The notes beneath the pieces were generated by a model. That model worked only from the letters and a program-made list of their open reading frames with translations. It did no database searches and was not told where the DNA came from. This document shows, piece after piece, positions 52,287 through 62,195 of a DNA stretch of 64,000 nucleotides; position 1 is the stretch's first letter; every line of letters begins with the position of its first letter. The stretch spans positions 1 to 64,000 of the forward strand of contig CAUWIT010000002.1 of assembly GCA_963558965.1 (NCBI GenBank), given 5' to 3'. The DNA comes from Gallibacter sp963558965. GTDB taxonomy: Bacteria > Bacillota > Clostridia > Peptostreptococcales > Anaerovoracaceae. A program made the translations under genes and the position numbers.

Positions 52287-52985
52287 ATGGTGGATAACAG
52301 GATTTTAGTTTGTGATGATGATAAGGAGATACGCGAAGCTATAAAACAGGTTCTAGCGGATAAGGGCTATGATGTAGTTGAAGCTAAAGATGGCCAAGAA
52401 GCTATCGACCTTGTTACAAATGAGATTGATTTAATAATATTAGATGTGATGATGCCAAACAAGGATGGTTTTGAGACTTGTAGAGAGATAAGGGATAAAT
52501 CTTACAATGTGCCAATTTTGTTTTTAACTGCAAGAGTAAGTGAGTACGATAAGTATGTGGGATTTACCTCAGGTGGTGATGACTATCTAGCAAAGCCATT
52601 TTCCATGGTAGAGCTGTTAGCAAGAGTAGGTGCTATACTTAGAAGGTATCAAGTGTATTGTGGCAAGGAAAAGGCCAAATCGGATACAAATTTAAGTTTC
52701 AAAGATATTGTAATCGATGAACAAAATACCATGGCATATAAAGATGGAGAAGAGTTAAGATTGACAACAACCGAATACAAGATTTTAAAATTATTTATAG
52801 AGCATCCTGGAAAAATATTTACAATTGAGGATATTTATAAAAAAGTATGGAACGAAAAATACAGCGTTTCAGTGAATAATATTGTAGTTGTACATATTAA
52901 CAATCTTCGTAAAAAGTTAGGAGAAACTTCTGCAAATAAGTACATAAAAAATATTTGGGGAAGAGGTTATTGTATTCAGACTTAA
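52287..52985 (+). CDS. OmpR/PhoB-type response regulator
   Basis: A 232-aa regulator. The receiver domain has ILVCDDDKEI and the phospho-acceptor Asp in LIILDVMMPNKDG, with Lys in LAKPF. The C-terminal winged helix has LRLTTTEYKILKLFIEHPGK and RKKLGE...WGRGYCIQT. It is followed after 21 bases by its histidine kinase. The target genes are unknown; the nearby pst and feo operons are possibilities only. Confidence 0.9.
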   Translation: MVDNRILVCDDDKEIREAIKQVLADKGYDVVEAKDGQEAIDLVTNEIDLIILDVMMPNKDGFETCREIRDKSYNVPILFLTARVSEYDKYVGFTSGGDDYLAKPFSMVELLARVGAILRRYQVYCGKEKAKSDTNLSFKDIVIDEQNTMAYKDGEELRLTTTEYKILKLFIEHPGKIFTIEDIYKKVWNEKYSVSVNNIVVVHINNLRKKLGETSANKYIKNIWGRGYCIQT

Positions 52986-53006
52986 AACATAGGAGAAGTA
53001 GGTGTT

Positions 53007-54320
53007 GTGTTAAAAAAAGTTAATCGTAAAAGTTTAAAAAGGGAAATAATTTGGCTTAGTGTTATTTCATTTTGCATTGCGGCAGCTTTTTATATTGGAG
53101 CAGTAAATTTTGGAGATTATGCTGCTAGCAAATGGTGGAACAATGAAAAACATGTTGTTCAATTAGAACATAAAAAGATAAAAGAGCTACAAAAGTTTAT
53201 AGATAAAAACAAATTGTCATTAGACGATATGGAAAAAATTGATGACTGGGTTTACAAGCAGGATATTTTATTTATAAAAATATATGCGGATAACAGATTG
53301 GTATACGACAGCCTATATGGAGTTATTTCATCTGATGGAAAAGCTATGCCAGAGGAGTTAAGCGACTTAAAAAACCAGTCTACATATAGATTGCAATTTA
53401 GCGATAAACAAGCTGTAGCAATGTTTGCAGGGATTGAAGATTACGATATATACCTGGCTATCGACATCGGCGCTATTATCTTGGCGTTTTTGATATTTAT
53501 AATAATATTGATATTTGGCATAAGTAAAAAAGTCAAATATGTAACAGAAATAACCAATGATTTAAGCCTTATGGCTACCGATTTAAGCCATGAGATAACT
53601 GTAAAAGGCAATGATGATTTAACTTATGTTGCAGTTGGTATCAACCAGCTTAGAGAGACTGTTATCAATAAAATGCAAAGCGAGCAGGCGGCGTACAGAT
53701 CAAATAGAGATTTGGTGACTTCGCTGGCCCACGATATTAGGACTCCTCTCACAGCTATAATTGCCTATCTTGAAATTTCAGTTAACAGAAAAGATTTGGA
53801 TGAGGAGACTTTGAAAAATATCAATATCTGCTTAGAGCGTGCATACAGGTTAAAAGATATTACAGACGAGCTTTTCGATTATTTTTTGCTAGATAAAAGC
53901 AGCTATCAGGTGGCGTTTGATTATGTGAATGGCAATGAGGTTGTTGCACAGTTTTTGGAAGAGCATTTGTATGAGATTCAAAGCAAAGGTGTAAAAATTA
54001 ATCGAAGTATTGCAGATGTTAGATGCAAATTAAAAGTTAATGTTAATTTATTGGCAAGATTTTTCGATAATATTTTTTCAAATATTGGCAAGTATGCTGA
54101 TTTGGAAAAGGAGCTAGAAGTAAAATATGGTCTAAAAGATCAGTATCTATATATGGGCGTTAAGAACTATAAAAACTTCAATGAAAAGAGCTTTAATTCT
54201 TCTAGGATTGGAATTAAAAATTGCAAGGCTATTGCAGAGCTTCACGGTGGATTTACACAGATAGAAAATGGTGATGATACATTTGAAATTATACTATTTT
54301 TACCAGTAGACAAGTTATAA
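53007..54320 (+). CDS. Membrane sensor histidine kinase
   Basis: A 437-aa kinase with membrane segments at about residues 15-33 and 150-170, a HAMP-like linker, and the His box SLAHDIRTPLTAIIAYLEI. The ATP part is divergent: DNIFSNIGKYA serves as N box, and the G boxes are weak. It resembles VanS-type kinases. The start is a GTG; the match to the ribosome binding site is weak. Confidence 0.85.
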   Translation: MLKKVNRKSLKREIIWLSVISFCIAAAFYIGAVNFGDYAASKWWNNEKHVVQLEHKKIKELQKFIDKNKLSLDDMEKIDDWVYKQDILFIKIYADNRLVYDSLYGVISSDGKAMPEELSDLKNQSTYRLQFSDKQAVAMFAGIEDYDIYLAIDIGAIILAFLIFIIILIFGISKKVKYVTEITNDLSLMATDLSHEITVKGNDDLTYVAVGINQLRETVINKMQSEQAAYRSNRDLVTSLAHDIRTPLTAIIAYLEISVNRKDLDEETLKNINICLERAYRLKDITDELFDYFLLDKSSYQVAFDYVNGNEVVAQFLEEHLYEIQSKGVKINRSIADVRCKLKVNVNLLARFFDNIFSNIGKYADLEKELEVKYGLKDQYLYMGVKNYKNFNEKSFNSSRIGIKNCKAIAELHGGFTQIENGDDTFEIILFLPVDKL

Positions 54321-54388
54321 CAGGATATAATAAAGGAGATAGAATTGTGCATAAATATGCAACAATTGCTATCTCTTTTTTTGTCCAA

Positions 54389-54808
54389 TTATTCGCTAAC
54401 ATAGCGCTGAAGAGTGTCAAAAACTTCGGGATATTGCTTCTTTAAACGCAATGGACGGCCATTCTTGCCTATAAAACCGTGGGATGAATTGCCTTTTGTA
54501 CAAATTTCACCTGTGGCTAGGTTTGTAATTTCGTAAGATACTTCAAGTCTAACCCCTGTAAAATTAGTGAACTTTAAATGTATTTCCACATTGTCGTTAA
54601 AATGTACAGGGTGGATATATTGACAGTTTACACTTAATACAGGTGATATTATACCCATTGATTCTAATTTGTCATAACTTAATCCTATTTGCTTTAATAC
54701 ATCTACGCGGGCTTCTTCAAACCAGCGAATGTAATTGCTGTGGTGAATTATGCCCATTTGGTCTGTTTCGTAGTATCTAGCTGTAAGTCTAAAAGGTTTA
54801 ACATTCAT
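54389..54808 (-). CDS. 4HBT/YbgC-type acyl-CoA thioesterase
   Basis: A 139-aa hotdog thioesterase with the catalytic loop YYETDQMGIIHHSNYIRWFEEARVDVL (Asp in TDQMG) and the 4-hydroxybenzoyl-CoA pattern. It hydrolyses acyl-CoA or acyl-ACP. It is an isolated minus-strand gene between the two-component system and pst. Confidence 0.85.
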   Translation of the reverse strand: MNVKPFRLTARYYETDQMGIIHHSNYIRWFEEARVDVLKQIGLSYDKLESMGIISPVLSVNCQYIHPVHFNDNVEIHLKFTNFTGVRLEVSYEITNLATGEICTKGNSSHGFIGKNGRPLRLKKQYPEVFDTLQRYVSE

Positions 54809-54892
54809 GTATTACATCTCCTTATATCTGCTTGTGATTGTTAGTTACATTATATATATACATTTTAGCACATGATTTATATGTGTTAAATG

Positions 54893-54951
54893 TTAAGAAA
54901 AGATTAACAGATTAATTGTTTTTTAACAGTAAACTTAAAAAAAGCTTAACA
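54893..54951 (+). promoter_or_regulatory. Candidate Pho box upstream of pstS
   Basis: TTAAGA (54893), TTAACA (54904), TTAACA (54923), TTAAAA (54935) and TTAACA (54946) repeat at near 11-base steps with one irregular gap. This resembles a PhoP-binding TT(A/C/T)ACA array, upstream of a poor -10 box as expected for an activated promoter. Confidence 0.5.
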
Positions 54952-55026
54952 AATAGCGTGTAAACTAGGATTGTAAACGAAATATGAAATACAAAATTGA
55001 TTTTAGAAGAAGAGAGGAAAGGGAAA

Positions 55027-55896
55027 ATGAAAAAAAGAAAACTTCTAACATTAGGCTTATGTGCAGTACTTGCAGTTACAACTTTAGTTAGTTGCGGAGG
55101 CAATAGCTCAGACAGCGGCATTCCAACAGGAGACATTACAGTAGTATCAAGAGAAGAAGGATCAGGTACAAGAGGTGCCTTTACAGAACTAGTTGGAGTA
55201 GTTGACAGCGATGACAACGATATTACAGTAAGTACAGCAGAAATTACAAACAGCACTTCAGTAATGATGCAGACAGTAGCTGGAAACGAAAGTGCAATTG
55301 GATATGTATCACTTGGTTCTCTATCAGATGATGTAAAAGCAATTGAAGTTGATGGAGTTGAAGCTACAGTTGACAACGTTAAGAGTGGAGATTACAAAGT
55401 ATCAAGACCATTTAACATTGTAACTAAAAAATCAGGTGTTAGCGAATTAGCTCAGGACTTCCAGAAATACATCTTAAGTGAAGAAGGTCAGAAGACAATT
55501 GAAGAAGAAGGTTACATCAGAGAAGATAAAGCAGATGCTTACAAAGCTTCAGGTTTAACTGGTAAACTTACAATCGCAGGTTCTACTTCAGTAGCTCCAG
55601 TTATGGAAGTACTTGCAGAAAACTACAAGAAATTAAATGATGGTGTTGAAATTGAAATCCAGCAGTCTGGTTCATCAGCAGGTATCACAGCAGCAATCGA
55701 AGGTGTATGTGACATCGGTATGTCATCTCGTGACCTAGAAGAAAGCGAAACTAAGCAGGGTCTAGTATCAACAAAGATCGCATTAGATGGTATCGCAGTA
55801 ATCGTAAACAACAACAATGGACTTGAAGATATTTCAACTGAAACACTACAGAAAATCTACACAGGTAAGATTACAACTTGGGAAGATGTAAAATAA
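55027..55896 (+). CDS. pstS: Phosphate-binding lipoprotein PstS with swapped lobes
   Basis: A 289-aa lipoprotein; LVSC at residues 20-23 is the lipobox. The mature protein begins with the lobe usually in the middle of PstS (ITVVSREEGSGTRGAF, residues 37-52), and ends with the lobe usually at the start (KLTIAGSTSVAPVMEVLAENY from residue 180, ending in YTGKITTWEDV). This is a circularly permuted order of the two halves. It binds phosphate for the PstCAB importer encoded next. The ATG follows GAGGAAAGGG. Confidence 0.85.
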   Translation: MKKRKLLTLGLCAVLAVTTLVSCGGNSSDSGIPTGDITVVSREEGSGTRGAFTELVGVVDSDDNDITVSTAEITNSTSVMMQTVAGNESAIGYVSLGSLSDDVKAIEVDGVEATVDNVKSGDYKVSRPFNIVTKKSGVSELAQDFQKYILSEEGQKTIEEEGYIREDKADAYKASGLTGKLTIAGSTSVAPVMEVLAENYKKLNDGVEIEIQQSGSSAGITAAIEGVCDIGMSSRDLEESETKQGLVSTKIALDGIAVIVNNNNGLEDISTETLQKIYTGKITTWEDVK

Positions 55897-55957
55897 CATC
55901 AAAATAACACAAAACAATAAATGATAGAAAAATAAGGTGAAAAAATAAGGTTAAATT

Positions 55958-56818
55958 ATGGAACAAAGTGTAAAGCAGTTTAAAGAAATAGTAATGAAAA
56001 TAGTTTTCCTAATAACAGCTTGTGCATCCATAGTATCAGTAATTCTTATATGCGGGTTCCTGTTTGCAAACGGGGTACCCGCTATTAAAGAAATAGGTTT
56101 ATCAAATTTTTTGCTAGGAACTAAATGGCTTCCAATGCAAAAAATCTTTGGTATTTTACCGATGATTGTTGGAAGCATATATGTTACAGCAGGAGCAATT
56201 ATAATTGGAGTACCAATCGGTATCTTCAGTGCAGTATATTTAGTAAGATTTTGTCCAGCTAAAATATACAAATATGTTAAGCCAGCTATAGATCTAATGG
56301 CAGGTATACCATCAATTGTATATGGTTTCTTTGGTCTAGTAGTAATTGTACCATTTATCCAGAGCATATTTGGAGGAAGCGGCAAAGGTCTTTTAACAGC
56401 ATCAATCTTACTAGGTATCATGATACTACCTACAATTATAGGTGTAGTTGAATCATCACTTAGAGCAGTGCCAGAAAGCTACTATGAAGGAGCACTTGCT
56501 TTAGGAGCAACAAGAGAAAGAAGTGTATTTTCAGTAGTTTTACCAGCAGCAAAATCAGGTGTGCTTGCAGGAGTTGCACTTGGTATAGGTAGAGCAATCG
56601 GTGAAACAATGGCAGTAATTATGGTTGCAGGTAACCAGGCAGTTATGCCATCATCAGTTATTGCTGGTGTTAGAACTATGACAGCAAATATTGTACTTGA
56701 AATGGGATATGCGGCAGATCTACATCAGGATGCGCTAATTGCAACAGCAGTAGTACTATTTGTGTTTATACTTCTGATAAATCTATGTTTCTCAGCACTT
56801 AAAAGGAGGGTTGACTAA
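55958..56818 (+). CDS. pstC: Phosphate ABC transporter permease PstC
   Basis: A 286-aa permease with six membrane segments and the EAA loop EGALALGATRERSVFSVVLPAAKSGVLAG. It pairs with PstA; the two overlap by one base. Confidence 0.95.
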   Translation: MEQSVKQFKEIVMKIVFLITACASIVSVILICGFLFANGVPAIKEIGLSNFLLGTKWLPMQKIFGILPMIVGSIYVTAGAIIIGVPIGIFSAVYLVRFCPAKIYKYVKPAIDLMAGIPSIVYGFFGLVVIVPFIQSIFGGSGKGLLTASILLGIMILPTIIGVVESSLRAVPESYYEGALALGATRERSVFSVVLPAAKSGVLAGVALGIGRAIGETMAVIMVAGNQAVMPSSVIAGVRTMTANIVLEMGYAADLHQDALIATAVVLFVFILLINLCFSALKRRVD

Positions 56819-57642
56819 TGGAAAAAACTAAACATCCCATGTCTACATTTTTAAGTGTGTGCATGAAGATTTCAATCGCATTTACAGTAGGTATTTTAGT
56901 AATACTAATAGGGTATATTTTGGTCAAAGGTATACCAAATATTAAACCAGAGTTATTTGCATGGAAGTTTACAACTGAAAACCAATCAATGATGCCGTCA
57001 ATTATAAACACAATAATAATGACACTTTTGACATTGGTAATTGCCATTCCTTTTGGAGTTGGTGCAGCGGTTTACTTGGTTGAGTATTCAAAACAGTCAA
57101 GTATAGTCGTAAAAGTTGTGCGTATTACAGCAGAAACTCTATCAGGTATTCCATCAATCGTATTTGGTCTATTTGGTTTCCTACTATTTGGTGTAGCTCT
57201 TGGTTGGGGATACAGCTTAATAGGTGGAGCATTGACACTTGCAATTATGGTATTACCAGTAATTATGAGAACAACAGAAGAAGCTCTTTTAGGAGTTCCT
57301 GTTTCATATAGAGAAGCCAGCTTCGGATTGGGAGCAGGTAAAGTAAGAACAATTTTTAAGATAGTTTTACCGGCAGCTATGCCTGGTATTTTGGCAGGTA
57401 TAATTTTGAGTGTAGGACGTATAGTTGGAGAAACAGCAGCTCTAATATTTACAGCAGGTGCAGTTGCAAAAGTTCCTGATAGCTTGTTTGCTTCAACAAG
57501 AACATTGTCAGTACATATGTACGCATTGTTAAACGAAGGATTACATATGGAAGCGGCTTATGCAACAGCAGTAGTGCTTTTAGTAGTAGTAATAGGTATA
57601 AACTGGCTAAGCTCAAGATTAGCTAAAAAACTTTCTAAATAA
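56818..57642 (+). CDS. pstA: Phosphate ABC transporter permease PstA
   Basis: A 274-aa permease with six membrane segments and the EAA loop REASFGLGAGKVRTIFKIVLPAAMPGILAG. It forms the channel with PstC. It is followed by pstB after 30 bases. Confidence 0.95.
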   Translation: MEKTKHPMSTFLSVCMKISIAFTVGILVILIGYILVKGIPNIKPELFAWKFTTENQSMMPSIINTIIMTLLTLVIAIPFGVGAAVYLVEYSKQSSIVVKVVRITAETLSGIPSIVFGLFGFLLFGVALGWGYSLIGGALTLAIMVLPVIMRTTEEALLGVPVSYREASFGLGAGKVRTIFKIVLPAAMPGILAGIILSVGRIVGETAALIFTAGAVAKVPDSLFASTRTLSVHMYALLNEGLHMEAAYATAVVLLVVVIGINWLSSRLAKKLSK

Positions 57643-57672
57643 TGCAATATAGCAGATTTGAAGAGGAGAAAA

Positions 57673-58428
57673 ATGAACAAAAGTAAAATTTCAATAAAAA
57701 ATATGGAATTACATTACGGTGAGTTTAAGGCTATAAAAGGCATCTCATTGGAAATTCCTGAAAATAAAATTACAGCTTTTATCGGGCCTTCAGGTTGTGG
57801 TAAATCAACTGTGTTAAAAAGTTTAAATAGGATGAATGACCTAGTTGAAAATTGCAAAATTACAGGTGATATCTTACTTGATGGCGAAGATATTTACGGA
57901 ACTATGGATCCGACACTACTTAGAAAAAGAGTAGGCATGGTATTCCAAAAGCCAAACCCATTCCCAATGAGCGTATACGATAATATCGCTTTTGGACCTA
58001 GAACACATGGTATTAAAAGCAAAGCTCAGCTAGATGAAATAGTTGAAAAATCTCTTAGAGATGCAGCTATCTGGGATGAACTTAAGGACAGATTGAAAAA
58101 ATCAGCTCTTGGTCTATCAGGTGGTCAGCAGCAGAGATTGTGTATTGCAAGAGCCCTTGCAGTAAATCCAGAAGTATTGCTTATGGACGAGCCTACATCA
58201 GCTCTTGACCCGATTTCAACAAATAAAATCGAAGAGCTAACAACAGAATTAAAAAAAGATTATACAATTGTAATGGTTACTCATAATATGCAGCAGGCGG
58301 CTCGTATATCAGACAAAACTGCATTTTTCCTACTAGGAGATGTAGTCGAATATGCAGATACTACAACATTGTTTGCAGAACCAAAAGATAAGAGAACAGA
58401 AGATTATATTACAGGGAGGTTTGGTTGA
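57673..58428 (+). CDS. pstB: Phosphate ABC transporter ATPase PstB
   Basis: A 251-aa ATPase with Walker A GPSGCGKSTVLKSL, the Pst-type RVGMVFQKPNPFPMSVYDN, signature LSGGQQQRLCIARAL and Walker B VLLMDEPTSALDP. The ATG was chosen because AGAGGAG precedes it; a TTG start five codons earlier spans that site. Confidence 0.96.
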   Translation: MNKSKISIKNMELHYGEFKAIKGISLEIPENKITAFIGPSGCGKSTVLKSLNRMNDLVENCKITGDILLDGEDIYGTMDPTLLRKRVGMVFQKPNPFPMSVYDNIAFGPRTHGIKSKAQLDEIVEKSLRDAAIWDELKDRLKKSALGLSGGQQQRLCIARALAVNPEVLLMDEPTSALDPISTNKIEELTTELKKDYTIVMVTHNMQQAARISDKTAFFLLGDVVEYADTTTLFAEPKDKRTEDYITGRFG

Positions 58429-58429
58429 T

Positions 58430-59065
58430 ATGGTGCGTAAAGCATATGACAAAGAATTAGCATTGCTTAATTCAAAATTGATCGATATGGGTAACATGTG
58501 TGTTGATGGGATTGATTATGCCTTAGAAGGACTGTTTGACCCATGTGATATGGAAAACTTAGTTGAAAATGTACACTATATTGAAAAAGAAACTGACAGA
58601 GTTGAAAGCGATATTGAAGATATGTGTATGAAACTTATTTTAAGACAGCAGCCAGTTGCAAGAGATCTAAAGGTTATAACTGCTGCAATGAGAATGGTTG
58701 CAGATATGGAGCGTATTGGCGACCAGGTTGCAGACATTGTTGATATCGCAAAGAAGATTGAAAAGAAAACTCTAGGCGGCGAAACACATATTAAGGAAAT
58801 GGCTTTGGAAACTAAAAAGATGATTATAAATAGTGTAGAGTCATTTGTAAACAAGGATGTTAAATTGGCACAGGAAGTAGTTGACAATGACGAAAAAGTT
58901 GACCAGTTATTTATTCAGTTAAAAAGCGAACTTCTAAAAGTTTTGTATCAAGATATTTCACAAGGTTCCCTTGCATTAGACGTACTTATGGTAACAAAGT
59001 ATTTCGAAAGACTTGGTGACCATGCTGTAAATATTGCCGAAGCAGTGCAGTACGCTTACAATTAA
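58430..59065 (+). CDS. phoU: Phosphate signalling regulator PhoU
   Basis: A 211-aa PhoU made of two three-helix repeats with metal-binding LKVITAAMRMVADMERIGDQ and VTKYFERLGDHAVNIAE. It links PstB to control of the phosphate response. The start follows GGAGGT, two bases after the pstB stop. A longer frame reading back into pstB was discarded. Confidence 0.94.
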   Translation: MVRKAYDKELALLNSKLIDMGNMCVDGIDYALEGLFDPCDMENLVENVHYIEKETDRVESDIEDMCMKLILRQQPVARDLKVITAAMRMVADMERIGDQVADIVDIAKKIEKKTLGGETHIKEMALETKKMIINSVESFVNKDVKLAQEVVDNDEKVDQLFIQLKSELLKVLYQDISQGSLALDVLMVTKYFERLGDHAVNIAEAVQYAYN

Positions 59066-59073
59066 AAATGCAA

Positions 59074-59123
59074 AAAAAGGATGTCGTATTAACGGTAATT
59101 GTAGTTAATACGGCATCTTTTTT
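59074..59123. terminator. Terminator of the pst operon
   Basis: GATG-T-CGTATTAAC and its complement around a 10-nt loop, flanked by A and T runs. The minus-strand version can end the B3/4-domain gene too. Confidence 0.85.
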
Positions 59124-59126
59124 ATG

Positions 59127-59837
59127 TTATAAAATTATTTCAAAAGACGGGTTGTCTTTATGGATTAGGCCTACTACTGGTGTTAAGCCAAAGATTTCTT
59201 GGATTTTTTCAGCTAGTTCGTTACGTGCAGATATTACTTGCTCTTTGTTTTCTTCAAAGCCATCTATAGGAAACATTAGATTAGTAACATTTTCAGTGAT
59301 TTTACCTTCTTCTGATTGGCGCCATATCCATCTTCTTGTGCGTATTGAATCGCCAGTTGCATAGACTATTTCCTCAGATGAAGGATTGTCAAATTGGTCT
59401 AATTCTGCGCCAAAAGGTCTGAAATAGTCAGTTTCTTTTGAAGGTCTAACATAAAAATCTTCATTGGAACTATCTAGGTCATGAGCTCCAATTGGAACTT
59501 TGTATTTTATGGAAATAGCATTGCCTAGGTCAACTATTGGATTGATAGTTGGAAATCCTTTTTTCTTTGAGATACGTGTTAAAAGGGCTTCAATGGAACA
59601 CATATATTTATTAGGATTAAATCCTAAAGTTCTCATTGCCTCACGATAACAAATTATTTCAGGGCACTCTTTGATTTTTTTGCCTTCGTAAAAAGCTTCA
59701 CATTGGGAGATATTTTCCTTTAGCATATTTTCAATTTCAGGATAGCTTTTTGTATTATCTACATTTGCTACTGCTACTACACCAAAGACAGCATTTGGTA
59801 TTTGTTCAAAAAATTTATCATCGATTGTAAATCTCAT
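59127..59837 (-). CDS. B3/4 (PheRS-beta editing domain) protein
   Basis: A 236-aa protein matching the stand-alone B3/B4 tRNA-binding/editing domain: REAMRTLGFNPNKYMCSIEALLTRI and NPIVDLGNAISIKYKVPIGAHDLD are characteristic. In phenylalanyl-tRNA synthetase the domain edits mischarged tRNA. The role of the free form is not established. It lies on the minus strand, converging with phoU. Confidence 0.85.
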   Translation of the reverse strand: MRFTIDDKFFEQIPNAVFGVVAVANVDNTKSYPEIENMLKENISQCEAFYEGKKIKECPEIICYREAMRTLGFNPNKYMCSIEALLTRISKKKGFPTINPIVDLGNAISIKYKVPIGAHDLDSSNEDFYVRPSKETDYFRPFGAELDQFDNPSSEEIVYATGDSIRTRRWIWRQSEEGKITENVTNLMFPIDGFEENKEQVISARNELAEKIQEIFGLTPVVGLIHKDNPSFEIIL

Positions 59838-59908
59838 AAATATAACCTCCTTTGTAAATCAACTTTGTACTCTTTTATCTTTTATACTATAAGATTCTAA
59901 TTTAAAAA

Positions 59909-60460
59909 TTATCCTTTTAATAGATAATATATTGGGTTGTTGTCATATAGCAATATAGCGATGCGAGATGTGGATAGCAAGTTTTCAATATTTGACGTAA
60001 AATCTGGCGCCAATAAACCGCAGATTGGCAGTGCAACTGCTACGAGTATGCAGGCGATGATAGTGCCTTTTAAAATACCAAAAAGCATGCCAAAAATCCC
60101 ATCAATCATTCCTATAAACGACTTGCGATTGTTGTGAGTAAATATGGATGCAATAAGCCATATAAGGATTTTCACAACTACAAATACAACCATGTAAACT
60201 AAAATTGTCAAAACAAGACTAGTTGTAATCTGGGAAACTGTATCTCTCATAACTGCTGGTATCATAGTGTAATTGTCAAAGGACAATGTAAGATTTAAAT
60301 CATTGATACAGTAATCTTTTATAAATGGGGTTATTAGATATGCACCAACCATAGCACCTATCCACCCTAAAATACTAAATACAGTTTTCGAAAATCCTCG
60401 TTTAAAACCTCGGAACGCTCCGTATAAAATTATAAGTAAAACGATTATATCTATTAGCAT
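59909..60460 (-). CDS. CvpA-family membrane protein
   Basis: A 183-aa protein with four membrane segments starting MLIDIIVLLIILYGAFRGFKRG and KTVFSILGWIGAMVGAYL, the CvpA pattern. CvpA is linked to colicin V export and cell-envelope integrity. It diverges from pyk with a 194-base gap that contains only likely promoters. Confidence 0.8.
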   Translation of the reverse strand: MLIDIIVLLIILYGAFRGFKRGFSKTVFSILGWIGAMVGAYLITPFIKDYCINDLNLTLSFDNYTMIPAVMRDTVSQITTSLVLTILVYMVVFVVVKILIWLIASIFTHNNRKSFIGMIDGIFGMLFGILKGTIIACILVAVALPICGLLAPDFTSNIENLLSTSRIAILLYDNNPIYYLLKG

Positions 60461-60654
60461 AGCTAAAATTTCTCCTTTATCAATTAAAGTATGTAAAATT
60501 ATACCACTTTGCTTTAAATAATAATAGAAAAACCTTAAATTTTACATTAATTTCAAATAATTTTAAAAAAAAATTGGCCAAAAGTTAACATATTTAATGT
60601 AAAATATAGATAGTAATTCATATAAATCGTTGGAAAATACATAGGAGAAAAAAC

Positions 60655-62079
60655 ATGAATAAAAAAATTAGAAAAACAAAAATCATATGTACAATTGGTC
60701 CAGCTTCTGAGGAAAAAGAGATGATGACTAAGCTTGTAAAAGCAGGGATGAATGTTATGCGTCTTAACTTTTCTCACGGTACTCATGAAGAGCATTTAGA
60801 AAAAATAAATAGACTAGAGGAAGTAAACGATGAACTTAGGGCAAATACAGCTATACTTTTAGATACAAAAGGTCCGGAAATAAGAACTGGAGATTTTGTA
60901 GGTGGCACTACTGCTTTTAAAAAGGGACAGAAATGCTGTATATGCGTTGAAGATATTGAAGGAACTAGTGAAAAATTTACAGTGACTTACAAAAATCTTT
61001 ACAAGGATGTTAAAGTTGGGGGTCATATTTTAGTAAATGATGGCCAGGTTGAGCTAATTGTAGATGGTGTAAGTGGCACAGATATTTTATGCACTTGCGT
61101 CAACGACGGTGTAGTAAAAAATAAGAGAGGTATCAATGTTCCAGGTATAAAATTAGGATTTGAATACTTGTCAAAAAAAGATATTGAAGATATCCTGTTT
61201 GGTTGCAAGCACAATATCAATTACATAGCGGCTTCATTTGCAAGAAGAGCTCAAGATATTATAGACATTAAAAAATTGCTTATTGAAAATGGCAGAGGGG
61301 ATATTCAGATAATAGCTAAAATCGAAAACAGCGAAGGCGTTGACAATATCGATGAAATAATCAATATCGCAGATGGTATTATGATTGCAAGAGGTGACCT
61401 TGGAGTTGAAGTACCGGCAGAACTTGTACCGCTTATCCAAAAAAATATAATCAAAAAATGTAAGGCGGCAGGCAAGGTTGTAATCACAGCAACTCAGATG
61501 TTAGAGAGTATGCAGGAAAACCCAAGACCTACAAGAGCTGAGGTTAGCGATGTTGCAAATGCAATTTTCGATGGAACAGATGCCATTATGTTATCCGGCG
61601 AATCAGCATCAGGTAAGTATCCTGAAGAGGCAGTCCAGTATATGAATCGTATAGCCCTTGAAATTGAGGGAAATCTAGATTATGCAACACTACATAGCAA
61701 AGCCGTTGAAACTGCAACGGATAACACATCAGAAGCCATATGTATGTCAGTAGCCGAAATCGCAAGTAAATTTAAAGTTGCAGCTATTATTGCATTTACA
61801 CAAACTGGTTTTACAGCTCGCAGAATGTCACGCTATCGCCCTGAAGCGTACATCATAGCGGCAACACCAGAGGCTTTGACTACTAGAGCTTTGGCAATTA
61901 ACTGGGGTGTAAAAACAGTAAGATGCAAAAACTTAGAAAGCCGCAGCGGTATGATTGAATACGCAAAAGTAATAGCAAAAGAACAAGGGGTACAAAATGG
62001 AGATTTAATCCTAGTTACAGGTGGTACTCCAGGGGTAAAAGGAGATACAAGTTATCTAGAACTAGTTAGAGTTAATTAA
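60655..62079 (+). CDS. pyk: Pyruvate kinase
   Basis: A 474-aa enzyme without the extra C-terminal PEP-utilising domain. Active-site blocks include KIICTIGPASEE, LNFSHGTHEEH, DTKGPEIRTGDF, IIAKIENSEGVDNIDEII, MIARGDLGVEVP and the MLSGESASGKYP region. It converts PEP and ADP to pyruvate and ATP. Confidence 0.97.
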   Translation: MNKKIRKTKIICTIGPASEEKEMMTKLVKAGMNVMRLNFSHGTHEEHLEKINRLEEVNDELRANTAILLDTKGPEIRTGDFVGGTTAFKKGQKCCICVEDIEGTSEKFTVTYKNLYKDVKVGGHILVNDGQVELIVDGVSGTDILCTCVNDGVVKNKRGINVPGIKLGFEYLSKKDIEDILFGCKHNINYIAASFARRAQDIIDIKKLLIENGRGDIQIIAKIENSEGVDNIDEIINIADGIMIARGDLGVEVPAELVPLIQKNIIKKCKAAGKVVITATQMLESMQENPRPTRAEVSDVANAIFDGTDAIMLSGESASGKYPEEAVQYMNRIALEIEGNLDYATLHSKAVETATDNTSEAICMSVAEIASKFKVAAIIAFTQTGFTARRMSRYRPEAYIIAATPEALTTRALAINWGVKTVRCKNLESRSGMIEYAKVIAKEQGVQNGDLILVTGGTPGVKGDTSYLELVRVN

Positions 62080-62195
62080 AATATAAATTAAACATTTATA
62101 AAGAAGTTACTTACCGAATTTTTGTAAAAAAATTAAGTCTCAATTTACTATTTTTGTTGAAAAATAGCAAATTGTATGATAGTATTTTAAGGTAT

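Noticed and set aside
52287..54320. Two-component system called as PhoP/PhoR
   Set aside because: Proximity to pst is suggestive, but a thioesterase gene on the other strand intervenes and the kinase resembles VanS types as much as PhoR.
62080..62195. SRP RNA or other stable RNA between pyk and tadA
   Set aside because: The gap is short and AT-rich, without the GGAA and GGGC elements expected of SRP RNA.
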